Origin: an uncultured Flavobacterium sp.
Lineage (GTDB): Bacteria > Bacteroidota > Bacteroidia > Flavobacteriales > Flavobacteriaceae
DNA: 12,440 nt
Assembly (NCBI GenBank): GCA_946479395.1
Contig: CAMLFV010000077.1
Location: forward strand, 1 to 12,440
Direction: 5' to 3'
A model generated the notes under the pieces. That model had not been told where the DNA came from. It was given only the letters and a program-made list of their open reading frames with translations, and searched no databases. Every line of letters begins with the position of its first letter. Within the stretch, counting starts at the first letter, position 1. Made by a program: the position numbers and the translations under genes. Positions 1 through 8,549 of this stretch are shown here, one piece after another.

Positions 1-748
1 TATTTAGCTGACCTTTAGTTGTTAACGGTTTTAGTCCGGGAATAATCGGAACCTCAATCCCGGCTTTTCTGCATCTGTCTACAAAATCAAAAAACTTAGC
101 ATTATCAAAAAACATCTGCGTAACAATATAATCGGCACCTTTATCAATCTTTTGTTTTAAAAATTGCAAGTCGGTATCAAAATTCGGAGCTTCCATGTGC
201 TTTTCCGGATACGCCCCAACACCTATGCAAAAATTGGTCGTGTGCGAATTTTCCAATTCATCATCTAAATAAATGCCGTTGTTCAATTCCGAAATCTGCG
301 TTACCAATTCCGATGCATATCTGTGTCCGTTTTTTTCAGCCTTAAAATAAATTTCACTTTTAACCGCATCGCCACGCAAAGCAACCACGTTATCAATTCC
401 TAAAAAATCTAAATCTATCAAAAAATTCTCGGTATCTTCTTTGGTAAAACCGCCACACAAAATATGCGGCACGGCATCAACCTTGTATTTGTTCTGAATA
501 GCAGCACAAATACCAACTGTTCCCGGACGTTTTTTTACCACTTTTTTCTCCAACAAACCGTTCCCAACATCCTTGTATGTGTATTCCTCACGGTGATATG
601 TAACATCAATAAACGGCGGATTAAACTCCATTAACGGATCAATCGTGTCAAAAATACATTGAATATTTTGCCCTTTCAAAGGCGGTAAAATCTCAAACGA
701 AAACAAGGCTTTTCCGTCGGCATTCTGTATATGTTCGGTAACTTTCAT
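1..748 (-). CDS. metF: Methylenetetrahydrofolate reductase, partial (C-terminus beyond window)
   Basis: Reduces 5,10-methylene-tetrahydrofolate to 5-methyl-tetrahydrofolate with a flavin cofactor in the cytosol, supplying the methyl group that MetH passes to homocysteine. I read 249 residues from the ATG at 748, and the frame is still open at the window edge. The family usually runs to about 290-320 residues, so roughly the last fifth is missing because of the window boundary. MTHFR motifs are in order: FSFEILPP near residues 16-23 with the conserved Glu19, VPHILCGG around 93-100, ALRGD at 123-127, YIVTQMFFDN around 207-216, and PIIPGLKPL at 234-242. It is the last visible gene of the methionine operon and lies 343 bp after metH, separated by a palindromic repeat region. 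I see no convincing TAnnTTTG promoter in that gap, so read-through from metH is the simplest expectation. Identification is secure; operon membership is inferred from order and strand. Confidence 0.95.
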   Translation of the reverse strand, partial: MKVTEHIQNADGKALFSFEILPPLKGQNIQCIFDTIDPLMEFNPPFIDVTYHREEYTYKDVGNGLLEKKVVKKRPGTVGICAAIQNKYKVDAVPHILCGGFTKEDTENFLIDLDFLGIDNVVALRGDAVKSEIYFKAEKNGHRYASELVTQISELNNGIYLDDELENSHTTNFCIGVGAYPEKHMEAPNFDTDLQFLKQKIDKGADYIVTQMFFDNAKFFDFVDRCRKAGIEVPIIPGLKPLTTKGQLN

Positions 749-761
749 TTTATAATTATTT

Positions 762-930
762 GGGCGTTACCCGCCGAGGCGGGTCGGGCAGAACTTCGTT
801 CGCAAGTTTCGGAAAAGCAACATTTAGTTGCTTTTCTCACTTGTGTTACAAGCTTTTGTTCATTCTTCACAAAAGGCTTTTCACTTCACCCGAGGCTTCA
901 GCCGAACTGACCGAAGGTAATCCCTAACGC
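762..930. repeat. Composite palindromic intergenic element, GGGCGTTAC...CCTAACGC
   Basis: About 170 bp with outer complementary ends: GCGTTACC at 764-771 against GGTAA plus TAACGC within 916-930. Inside are several hairpins: CCCGCC-GA-GGCGGG at 770-783 (perfect), GAAAAGCAAC-ATTTA-GTTGCTTTTC at 812-836 (perfect 10 bp), AGCTTTTGT/ACAAAAGGCT at 851-878 with one bulge, and GGCT-TC-AGCC near 894-903. It is more GC-rich than the flanking DNA at its left end and codes for nothing. From memory, elements bounded by GGGCGTT and CCTAACGC recur in flavobacterial genomes; I cannot verify copy number here. It sits in the transcribed metH-metF gap and lacks a U tract, so it is not an ordinary intrinsic terminator. 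Confidence 0.6.
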
Positions 931-997
931 AGCTAGTTGTTAGTACTCTATTATTTATTGATACACCATAAAATTTAAAATCATGTTGTCCCTACCA

Positions 998-1030
998 AGA
1001 CCTCACAGGTTTTTAAAATCTGTGAGGTCT
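998..1030. repeat. 33-bp palindrome, 11-bp perfect arms AGACCTCACAG/CTGTGAGGTCT
   Basis: AGACCTCACAG at 998-1008 is exactly complementary to CTGTGAGGTCT at 1020-1030. The 11-nt centre is itself partly self-complementary (TTTT/AAAA), so the whole 33 bp is close to one palindrome. Neither strand has a T tract after the arms, so it is not a standard terminator. It lies 62 bp past the metH stop codon in the metH-metF gap. I recall similar ACCTCACAGG palindromes between flavobacterial genes, but that is memory and not checked. The 67 bp between this palindrome and the composite element on its left (931-997) hold nothing I recognise. Confidence 0.65.
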
Positions 1031-1063
1031 AAATGAAGTTCTCGACAAGCTAAAACTGATGAA

Positions 1064-1080
1064 ATCTGTGAATCTGTGGT
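1064..1080. repeat. ATCTGTGAATCTGTGGT repeat, copy 1
   Basis: A 17-bp sequence matching 16 of 17 bases with ATCTGTGTATCTGTGGT at 6119-6135. Both copies sit just past the stop codon of a minus-strand gene (metH here, thrA there), in the same orientation. Each is preceded by a CGAYAAGCT motif (1043-1051 here). The 17-mer is also an internal direct repeat of ATCTGTG. Confidence 0.6.
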
Positions 1081-1091
1081 ATTTTCAAAAG

Positions 1092-4000
1092 TTATTCATT
1101 AATATTTGGACCAAGCCATTTGGCAGCTTCCTCAAAACTGATGTTTCGTCTGCGGGCATAATCTTCAACCTGATCGTTTTTAATTTTCCCTACACCAAAA
1201 TATTTCGCTTCTTTGTTTCCAAAATAATATCCCGAAACAGACGATGCCGGCCACATTGCCAAACTTTCGGTTAGTGTTACACCAATTTCATCGGCAACAT
1301 TTAAAACATCCCAAATGGTATTTTTCTCCAAATGGTCTGGACATGCCGGATAACCTGGTGCCGGACGAATCCCCTCGTACGATTCCTTGATTAAATCGTC
1401 GTTGGATAATTGTTCCGAAACCGAATAACCCCAAATTTCTTTACGGACTTTTTCGTGCAGATATTCCGCAAAAGCTTCTGCCAAACGATCGCCCAACGCT
1501 TTAACCATAATGGAATTGTAATCGTCTTGAGCGTTTTCATAATCTTTCGCTTTTTCTTCAACACCAAAACCGGTACTCACGCAAAACAAACCGACATAAT
1601 CGCTGATTCCTGTTGATTTTGGAGCGATAAAATCTGCTAAGGCAATATTTGGTACACTGCCCGATTTATGTGCCTGCTGACGAAGAGTTAGCAAAGTTGC
1701 GATGGTTTCATCATTTTCATCAAGCAACTCAATATCATCGTCATTTACCTGATTGGCTTTATAAATCCCAATAATTCCTTTGGCTTTAAACCATTTTTCT
1801 GAAACAATCTTTTGCAACATTTGCTGTGCTTCAGCAAACAAAATAGTTGATTGTTCGCCTACAATATCATCGGTTAAAATCTCTGGATACTTGCCAAATA
1901 ACTGCCAAGACCTAAAAAACGGCGTCCAATCTATATACGGAACTAATTCTAATAATTCTACGGTAACCTGTTTTTTACCAAGAAAATTAGGTTTTGCAAT
2001 TTGCTGGGAATGCCAATCTATTTTGTATTTATTTTTACGGGCATCGACAATCGACAAATATTTCTTATCTCGTGCACGATGTAAAAAATCATATCGTAAT
2101 TTTTCATATTCCGCTCGAATATCTTCCTTATAAATTTTGTTTTTATCGGGTTGTAATAAATTGTTAATCACCGTTACAGCACGTGATGCATCGTTTACAT
2201 GAACAACTGTTTGTGTATATTCAGGGGCAATTTTTACGGCAGTATGCGCACGTGATGTTGTTGCACCACCAATCATTACAGGAATTTTAACTCCAATTTT
2301 TTCTAATTCTTTGGCTAAATAAACCATTTCGTCTAACGAAGGAGTAATTAATCCACTTAAACCAATTACATCAACTTGTTCTTTAATGGCTGTTTCAATA
2401 ATTTTTTCGGGTGGAACCATCACACCTAAATCTATAATCTCGAAATTGTTACAGGCTAAAACCACCGCAACAATATTTTTGCCAATATCGTGCACATCAC
2501 CACGAACGGTTGCCATTAAAACTTTACCTGCCGATGAATTATTTTTAACTCCGTTTTTCAATTTTTCTTCTTCGATAAAAGGTAACAAATAAGCCACAGC
2601 TTTTTTCATTACCCGAGCTGATTTTACAACCTGCGGTAAAAACATTTTTCCCGAACCAAATAAATCGCCTACAATGTTCATTCCGTTCATTAAATGTTGT
2701 TCAATCACCTGAATAGGTCGGTCAACTGTTTGTCGAGCTTCTTCAACATCGGTATTAATAAATTCTTCGCTCCCTTTCACCAACGCATGAGTAATACGCT
2801 CTTGCAAAGCGTGCGATCTCCATTTTAAAACTTTTTCCTCTTTAAATTTAGTTTCGCCTTTTAAATGTTCGGCAAAATCAAGCAATCGTTCGGTGGCATC
2901 ACTTCTTCGATTTAAAAGTACATCTTCAACAAAAACCAATAATTCAGGATTAACTTCATCGTAAATTTCCAATAATTCCGGATTTACAATTCCCATGTTC
3001 ATACCATGCTGAACGGCGTGATACAAAAAAGCTGCATGCATAGCTTCTCGCACGCGATCATTCCCACGGAAAGAAAACGAAACGTTACTTACACCTCCCG
3101 AAACATTTGCATAGGACAGGTTTTCGCGAATCCATTTTGTTGCCAGAAAAAAATCGAGCGCATTGTTATTGTGCTCTTCCATTCCTGTGGCAACCGGAAA
3201 TATATTCGGATCGAAAATGATGTCTTGCGGAGGAAAACCAACTTGATGAACCAGAATATCATACGATCTTTTGCAGATATCGATTCGTCTTTGATAAGTA
3301 TCTGCCTGTCCGTCTTCATCAAACGCCATTACCACCACCGCAGCACCGTAACGTTTAACCAAGTTTGCATGATGAATAAAAAGTTTTTCGCCTTCTTTTA
3401 AACTGATAGAATTTACAACACCTTTACCTTGAATGGTTTGCAAACCGGCTTCGATGATTTCCCATTTTGAACTGTCGATCATTATTGGAACTCGGGCAAT
3501 ATCAGGTTCTGAAGCGATCAAATTTAAAAAATTAACCATTGCTTCTTTACCGTCTAACATACCTTCGTCCATGTTGATGTCGATGATCTGTGCACCGTTT
3601 TCAACTTGTAATCGGGCAATATCCAAGGCTTCATCAAACTTTTCTTCTTTTACTAATCGAAGGAATTTTCTTGAACCGGTTACGTTTGTACGCTCGCCAA
3701 TATTGATGAAATTCGATTCTTTTGTAACAAAAAGCGGTTCTAAACCCGAAAGCGTTAAAATTGGGTGCGGTTTTATTTCATCAACTTCAACATTATTTCT
3801 TAAAGCATTGTACTGCGTAACGGCATCGGCAATTAAACGTATGTGATCTGGATTTGTTCCACAACAACCACCAATAATCTGCACCAGATCTTCCTTTAAA
3901 AAATCAGTAATCAATTGTTGCATTTCTTCGGGCGACTGATCGTATTCCCCAAAAGCATTCGGTAAACCGGCATTTGGATGAGCCGAAATATTTACCGAAG

Positions 4001-4799
4001 TATGCTGTGCCAATTGCTTTAAATATGGTTTTAATTGTTCAGCACCCAAAGCACAGTTGAACCCGATACTTAATAACGGAATGTGCGAGATCGAAATTAA
4101 AAAAGCATCTACCGTTTGTCCCGATAACGTTCTGCCGGAAGCATCGGTAATCGTGCCCGAAACCATGATCGGAATATCAATATTTCGTTCGATTTTTACT
4201 TCTTCAATCGCAAATAAAGCCGCTTTTGCATTCAAAGTATCAAAAATGGTTTCAACCAAAAGCAAATCACAACCACCATCAATCAACGCTTCAACTTGCT
4301 GTTTATAAGCTTTTCGTAAATCCTCAAAAGTAATGGCACGATAACCCGGATTGTTCACATCGGGACTCATAGATGCCGTACGATTCGTAGGACCGATTGA
4401 TCCTGCAACAAACCGCGGCTTATCAGGCGTAATAATATCAAACTCGTCACAAACTTCACGAGCAATTTTTGCCGATTGGTAATTCAACTGAAACACATAA
4501 TCTTCCAAATAATAATCCGCCATACCAATGGTTGTGGAAGAAAACGTGTTGGTTTCCAGAATATCTGCACCAGCCTGTAAATATTTTCTATGGACTTCTT
4601 TAACGGCTTCGGGTTGCGTGATCGAAAGTAAATCGTTATTACCTTTTAACGGATGTTGAAAATCTTGAAACTGCGTACCTCTAAAATCTTCTTCGGTAAA
4701 CTGATTCGCCTGCAACATGGTTCCCATAGCGCCATCGAGCACTAAAGTTCGGTGCTTTATGATTTCTGAAATTGATGATTTTTTACAGAGCGTTTCCAT
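1092..4799 (-). CDS. metH: Cobalamin-dependent methionine synthase, full length
   Basis: Transfers a methyl group from 5-methyl-tetrahydrofolate to homocysteine through methylcobalamin, giving methionine and tetrahydrofolate. At 1235 residues it carries all modules, close to the E. coli enzyme (about 1227). The homocysteine domain is at about 1-335, with GAMGTMLQ near 23-30 and zinc cysteines C249, C312 and C313 (GFNCALG, GGCCGTN). The pterin domain is at about 360-620, with [16 protein letters not shown] from residue 364. The B12 cap follows, then the B12 domain with DVHDIGKN (D768, H770 as lower cobalt ligand) and S815. The reactivation domain ends with [12 protein letters not shown] from R1145, which binds AdoMet. 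The ATG at 4799 shares its A with the metZ stop (TAATG), fixing the start and suggesting translational coupling. As I recall, many flavobacteria carry MetH split into a homocysteine-domain protein and a larger remainder; here it is one frame. Confidence 0.98.
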   Translation of the reverse strand: METLCKKSSISEIIKHRTLVLDGAMGTMLQANQFTEEDFRGTQFQDFQHPLKGNNDLLSITQPEAVKEVHRKYLQAGADILETNTFSSTTIGMADYYLEDYVFQLNYQSAKIAREVCDEFDIITPDKPRFVAGSIGPTNRTASMSPDVNNPGYRAITFEDLRKAYKQQVEALIDGGCDLLLVETIFDTLNAKAALFAIEEVKIERNIDIPIMVSGTITDASGRTLSGQTVDAFLISISHIPLLSIGFNCALGAEQLKPYLKQLAQHTSVNISAHPNAGLPNAFGEYDQSPEEMQQLITDFLKEDLVQIIGGCCGTNPDHIRLIADAVTQYNALRNNVEVDEIKPHPILTLSGLEPLFVTKESNFINIGERTNVTGSRKFLRLVKEEKFDEALDIARLQVENGAQIIDINMDEGMLDGKEAMVNFLNLIASEPDIARVPIMIDSSKWEIIEAGLQTIQGKGVVNSISLKEGEKLFIHHANLVKRYGAAVVVMAFDEDGQADTYQRRIDICKRSYDILVHQVGFPPQDIIFDPNIFPVATGMEEHNNNALDFFLATKWIRENLSYANVSGGVSNVSFSFRGNDRVREAMHAAFLYHAVQHGMNMGIVNPELLEIYDEVNPELLVFVEDVLLNRRSDATERLLDFAEHLKGETKFKEEKVLKWRSHALQERITHALVKGSEEFINTDVEEARQTVDRPIQVIEQHLMNGMNIVGDLFGSGKMFLPQVVKSARVMKKAVAYLLPFIEEEKLKNGVKNNSSAGKVLMATVRGDVHDIGKNIVAVVLACNNFEIIDLGVMVPPEKIIETAIKEQVDVIGLSGLITPSLDEMVYLAKELEKIGVKIPVMIGGATTSRAHTAVKIAPEYTQTVVHVNDASRAVTVINNLLQPDKNKIYKEDIRAEYEKLRYDFLHRARDKKYLSIVDARKNKYKIDWHSQQIAKPNFLGKKQVTVELLELVPYIDWTPFFRSWQLFGKYPEILTDDIVGEQSTILFAEAQQMLQKIVSEKWFKAKGIIGIYKANQVNDDDIELLDENDETIATLLTLRQQAHKSGSVPNIALADFIAPKSTGISDYVGLFCVSTGFGVEEKAKDYENAQDDYNSIMVKALGDRLAEAFAEYLHEKVRKEIWGYSVSEQLSNDDLIKESYEGIRPAPGYPACPDHLEKNTIWDVLNVADEIGVTLTESLAMWPASSVSGYYFGNKEAKYFGVGKIKNDQVEDYARRRNISFEEAAKWLGPNINE

Positions 4800-5956
4800 T
4801 ATAAAAATGCGGTATTTAGTTCGGTAATAATATCGTCGATATGTTCTAAACCAACCGAAATACGTATTAATCCTTCGGTTAAATTGGCTTCGGCAAGTTC
4901 TGTTGCATTTAATTTACTGTGTGTTGAGGTTGCCGGATGCGTGACAATGGTTCGTGTATCGCCCAAGTTTGCCGAAATGGAAAATAGTTTTATTGAGTCA
5001 ATAAACTTTTTGCCGGCATCTTTTCCTCCGTTTAATTCAAAAGCAATAATGTTTCCGCCCAATTTCATTTGTTTTTTTGCGATTTGATACTTCGGATGCG
5101 ACGGTAAAAAAGGATATTTCACACTGGAAACCGCCGGGTGACTTTCTAAAAAGTGAGCTACTTTTAAGGCGTTTTCGCTGTGTTTTTCTACTCTGATTGA
5201 TAATGTTTCCAAACTTTTAGAGAAAATCCAAGCGTTGAAAGGTGCTAATGACGGGCCTGTGTTGCGAGAAAATAGATAAATTTCTCGTATCAGTTCTTTT
5301 GATCCTACCGTTACACCACCTAAAGCTCTGCCTTGACCATCGATTAATTTTGTAGCCGAATGAATAACCAAATGCGCACCGAAATCAATTGGGTTTTGAA
5401 TAATTGGCGTTGCAAACGTATTATCTACAATTAATAATAGGTTGTGTTTTTTTGCCAAATCGCCCAAAAATTCCAGATCAATTATTTCAACTCCAGGATT
5501 CGTAGGTGTTTCAACAAACAATATTTTGCTATTCGGCTGTATTTTAGCTTCGATTGTTTCGGGTTCGCTGATGTTGAAATACGTAGTTTCGATATTCCAT
5601 TTTGGAAGATATTTAGTAAACAGAGTATGGGTTGAACCAAAAACGCTGCTTGCCGAAACAATGTGATCGCCACTATTTAAAAAGGTTACCAACGTGTTGT
5701 AAACCGCTGCCATTCCGGTTGCAAAACCAACACCGTCTTCGGCATTTTCTAGCAATACCATTTTTTCTATAAATTCGGATACATTTGGGTTGCTAAAGCG
5801 CGAATAGATGTTTCGATCTTTTTCTTCAGCGAACGATGCACGCATGTCTTCTGCATCTTCAAAAACAAAGCTTGATGTTAAAAATAACGGTGTGCTGTGT
5901 TCTAAATATTGGGTGCGTTCGGTTTGATTTCTTATTGCTAATGTTTCTTTTTTCAT
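4799..5956 (-). CDS. metZ: O-acylhomoserine sulfhydrylase (MetZ-like, Cys/Met PLP family)
   Basis: A PLP enzyme of the Cys/Met metabolism family that, in this setting, most likely makes homocysteine directly from O-acetyl- or O-succinylhomoserine and sulfide. The chosen ATG at 5956 gives 385 residues, a usual family length. A frame extension to a GTG at 5980 adds eight residues (MAYIKYIK) and runs into the CCACAGAT repeat, so I prefer the inner start [10 protein letters not shown]. Landmarks are YSRFSNPN at 51-58, [10 protein letters not shown] at 75-84, VETPTNPG at 148-155, VDNTF with D178 under the pyridine nitrogen, [12 protein letters not shown] with the PLP lysine K203, and RISVGLE with R365 for the substrate carboxylate. 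SATKxxDGQGR is the form I associate with sulfhydrylases of MetZ type rather than cystathionine gamma-synthase, though MetB remains possible. Its stop overlaps the metH start (TAATG). It lies 187 bp after thrA, across a palindromic repeat. Confidence 0.88.
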   Translation of the reverse strand: MKKETLAIRNQTERTQYLEHSTPLFLTSSFVFEDAEDMRASFAEEKDRNIYSRFSNPNVSEFIEKMVLLENAEDGVGFATGMAAVYNTLVTFLNSGDHIVSASSVFGSTHTLFTKYLPKWNIETTYFNISEPETIEAKIQPNSKILFVETPTNPGVEIIDLEFLGDLAKKHNLLLIVDNTFATPIIQNPIDFGAHLVIHSATKLIDGQGRALGGVTVGSKELIREIYLFSRNTGPSLAPFNAWIFSKSLETLSIRVEKHSENALKVAHFLESHPAVSSVKYPFLPSHPKYQIAKKQMKLGGNIIAFELNGGKDAGKKFIDSIKLFSISANLGDTRTIVTHPATSTHSKLNATELAEANLTEGLIRISVGLEHIDDIITELNTAFL

Positions 5957-5976
5957 TTTTATATATTTTATGTAAG

Positions 5977-6135
5977 CCACAGATCGGTATTTTTTTGTCG
6001 TTCCGATACTTCGATAAGCTCAACACAGGCTGAAGGAGGAATCTTTGATATTAAATATTTTAAGATTCTTCACTCCATTACATTTCGTTCAGAATGACAA
6101 CTTTTCGGAAAACTATTTATCTGTGTATCTGTGGT
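5977..6135. repeat. Nested inverted-repeat element in the thrA-metZ gap
   Basis: Three nested inverted repeats fill most of the 187-bp gap. The outer pair is CCACAGAT at 5977-5984 and ATCTGTGG at 6127-6134 (perfect 8 bp). The middle pair is TTGTCGTTCCGA at 5995-6006 and TCAGAATGACAA at 6089-6100 (10 of 12). The inner pair is GAGGAATCTT at 6036-6045 and AAGATTCTTC at 6062-6071 (9 of 10). No protein is encoded and no U tract follows on the minus strand, so operon transcription probably passes through. Structure of this kind fits a small non-autonomous mobile element or a fixed RNA hairpin that protects mRNA ends; the sequence alone does not decide. Confidence 0.6.
6119..6135. repeat. ATCTGTGTATCTGTGGT repeat, copy 2
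   Basis: The partner of the copy at 1064-1080, with one mismatch, in the same orientation and again a few bases past a minus-strand stop codon (thrA). CGATAAGCT at 6012-6020 is the counterpart of CGACAAGCT at 1043-1051, in the same order. The right half is also the right arm of the outer inverted repeat of the gap element. Confidence 0.6.
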
Positions 6136-6143
6136 AAAAAAAA

Positions 6144-8549
6144 TTATTTTTTTTCTGCTAAACGTAAAATATCTCCAAAAACCCCGCGTGCCGTAACATG
6201 CGCTCCGGCTCCGGCTCCTTGAATAATAATTGGTCTGTCACCATAAGATTCGGTGTAAATCTCGAAAATACTGTCAGATCCAGATAATTGCCCCAAAGCT
6301 GAATTTTTATCTACTTTTACTAATTTGGTTTCTAAAACGCCTTTTTGTTGTTGTAAATCGCCCGATAATTCGCCAACATACCGTAAAACTTCGTTTGCTT
6401 TTAACTGCTGTTTTAAATCATCGTAATGATTATTTAAACCGCTTAATTGAGCTAAAAATTCTTGAACGGTTAATGATTGAAATTCAAAAGGAATTAGATT
6501 TTGAATAAATATATCTTGCAATTCATTTTCTAAATCTAATTCGCGGGCAAGAATCAATAATTTACGGGCAACATCGGTTCCCGATAGATCATCACGAGGA
6601 TCAGGTTCGGTAAATCCTTTTTCGATCGCAGCTCTTAAAACCTCAGAAAACGGTTTGTTTTCAACCGAAAAAGAATTAAAAATATAACTCAACGTTCCCG
6701 AAAAAACACCTTTTATTTTGGTTATATTTTCGCCCGATAAATGCAACAGTTTTATATTATCAATTAAAGGTAAACCCGCACCAACATTGGTTTCGTATAA
6801 ATATTGTTTCTGATTTTTCTTTAGATTTTCGCGCAAATTTTTATAAAATTCAAACGAAAGCGTATTCGCAATTTTGTTCGATGAAACAATATCAAATCCA
6901 TTATCAATAAAATCATTATAGCGATTAGGAAGTGATTCTGCTGCCGTATTATCAATTAAAATTAAATTCTCTAAATGCTGCTCTTTTGCATATTCAATGA
7001 TAGAAGACAGCGAATTTGGTTGCGGAATATTGAATTGATCTTGCCAATTGGCGTTGAAACCGTTGGTGCTGAAATACACCGAATGGGAATTGGCAATTGC
7101 AAATATGTTTAAATCGATATTTTTACGTTCGGCAATCTGATTTTTTGACGCAATAATTTGATCGATCAACACACTGCCTACAGTTCCTTTGCCAACAACA
7201 GCAATATTTACCGTTTTATTTACTCCGAAAATTTGTCCGTGAATTACGTGCAATGCTTTTTTAAATTGTTCTTTTTCGATCACCAAACTGATGTTTTTTC
7301 CCGAAACCGAATTGTTGAAAAGGATAGGAACAATGCCGTTCTTTACCAACGCGCTGTAAGGTTTGTGAAACGATTTTAAATCTTGCCCAATGATTGAAAT
7401 TACGGCGATGTTTTTGTTAATGCTGATGTTTTCGACATCTTTTGTATAAAAATCCTTCTGAAATTCGAGTTCTAAAATTTCTTTTGCCGAAACAGCTTCT
7501 GAATCATTTACGACAAACCCCAATCCGCGTTCAGACGAACCTTGAGAAATAACACTTACGCTGATGTTGTTTTTTGCCAATGCATTGAAAATTCGAGCAT
7601 CGACACCCACTTTTCCGAACAAACCTTTACCATGAAAATTTATCAGAGCCACATTTTGAAGAACAGTTAACGATTTTACTCCGTTTGGTGTTGGTTTGGC
7701 AGAAATTAATGTTCCGGTACTTTCGGGATTTAAGGTATTCAATATTCGTAAAGGAATTTTCTTTTCAATCAACGGAACAATGGTTTTTGCATGCAGAATC
7801 GATGCTCCGAAAGTTGCCAATTCATTCGCTTCGCTGTAATTTAACTGTTCAATTCGTGTGGCAGATGCCACCCATTCCGGATTTGCCGTGTAAATACCAT
7901 CAACGTGTGTAAAGTTTAAAAATTCTTCAGCCTGCGTGTAATTTGCAATTAAAGCCGCCGTTAAATTACTGCCGTTTCTACCTAACGTGGTAACTTCGTT
8001 TTCCAACGTACTGCCAATAAATCCTCCTAAAACAATTAGTTTTTTATCTGATAATTTTTCAAATTCTGATTTAACAGCTAACTCGGTCAATGTTTCATTT
8101 ACATTTGTTGCGGTAAAATAAGCATCGGTTTTAATTAGTTCCGTACTGTTTACAAAAGTTGCATCTAAACCTTGATTTAATAACAGTTGCGTTACTACTT
8201 TTGAACTGATTAATTCGCCTTGAGCCAACAATAAATCTTGAACTTTTGGACTGTAATCCTGAATTAAAGAAACTCCCTGCAAAATGTTTTCTATCAATTT
8301 AAAATGCTCTTCGGTATTTATTTTTGGATAAAAATTTAATGTTTTAAGTTCTTGCAACTGATTTTTATAAGGTTTGTTTTCTTTTCCTTTTTGAAGCAAT
8401 TCCAAAAGCAAATCGGTTGTGTTGCCAATGGCAGAAACAACGATAATCAACGATGATGTTTCTAAATAATTGGCTATAATGTTCAGCAAGTTGTTGTTTG
8501 TGTGCAAACTTGCTAGTGATTTTCCTCCGAATTTTAATACTTTGCTCAT
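6144..8549 (-). CDS. thrA: Bifunctional aspartokinase / homoserine dehydrogenase (ThrA/MetL family)
   Basis: Catalyses the first and third steps from aspartate to homoserine. At 801 residues it has the fused length of E. coli ThrA and MetL (about 810-820). The kinase domain is at about 1-285, with KFGGKSLA at 6-13, TLGRNGSN at 188-195, VDGIYTANPEW around 216-226 and ATFGASILHAKTI around 245-257. An ACT-type regulatory region follows at about 295-440 (SVISQGSSERGLGFVV, 332-347). The dehydrogenase begins with the NAD(P) motif VVGKGTVG at 451-458 and includes SSNKIANT (556-563), NVGAGLPLI (588-596), GVFSGTLSYIFNSF (614-627) and EPDPRDDLSGTDVARKLLILARE (648-670). Several kinase residues differ from the usual forms: FGGT/S is FGGK, GSD is GSN, TDVDG is THVDG and ADPR is ANPE. 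The ATG overlaps the metX stop (ATGA). Placement in a methionine operon points to a MetL-like role. Confidence 0.95.
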   Translation of the reverse strand: MSKVLKFGGKSLASLHTNNNLLNIIANYLETSSLIIVVSAIGNTTDLLLELLQKGKENKPYKNQLQELKTLNFYPKINTEEHFKLIENILQGVSLIQDYSPKVQDLLLAQGELISSKVVTQLLLNQGLDATFVNSTELIKTDAYFTATNVNETLTELAVKSEFEKLSDKKLIVLGGFIGSTLENEVTTLGRNGSNLTAALIANYTQAEEFLNFTHVDGIYTANPEWVASATRIEQLNYSEANELATFGASILHAKTIVPLIEKKIPLRILNTLNPESTGTLISAKPTPNGVKSLTVLQNVALINFHGKGLFGKVGVDARIFNALAKNNISVSVISQGSSERGLGFVVNDSEAVSAKEILELEFQKDFYTKDVENISINKNIAVISIIGQDLKSFHKPYSALVKNGIVPILFNNSVSGKNISLVIEKEQFKKALHVIHGQIFGVNKTVNIAVVGKGTVGSVLIDQIIASKNQIAERKNIDLNIFAIANSHSVYFSTNGFNANWQDQFNIPQPNSLSSIIEYAKEQHLENLILIDNTAAESLPNRYNDFIDNGFDIVSSNKIANTLSFEFYKNLRENLKKNQKQYLYETNVGAGLPLIDNIKLLHLSGENITKIKGVFSGTLSYIFNSFSVENKPFSEVLRAAIEKGFTEPDPRDDLSGTDVARKLLILARELDLENELQDIFIQNLIPFEFQSLTVQEFLAQLSGLNNHYDDLKQQLKANEVLRYVGELSGDLQQQKGVLETKLVKVDKNSALGQLSGSDSIFEIYTESYGDRPIIIQGAGAGAHVTARGVFGDILRLAEKK

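Noticed and set aside
1..748. Truncated metF pseudogene
   Set aside because: The frame is intact to the window edge; the missing C-terminus is due to the boundary, not to a stop or frameshift.
762..930. Integron attC site
   Set aside because: The ends read GTTA...TAAC, the reverse of the attC order, and there is no integrase or cassette gene near.
3006..3401. Plus-strand ORFs of 60-140 codons inside metH, metZ and thrA
   Set aside because: They lie antisense to long conserved genes, have no recognisable motifs or promoters, and follow from the codon usage of the real genes.
5957..5980. Longer metZ start at the GTG at 5980 (MAYIKYIK extension)
   Set aside because: The extra eight residues overlap an intergenic inverted-repeat arm and precede a good ATG that gives the normal family N-terminus.
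6036..6071. Intrinsic terminator between thrA and metZ
   Set aside because: The inner hairpin is not followed by a U tract on the minus strand, so read-through is more likely.
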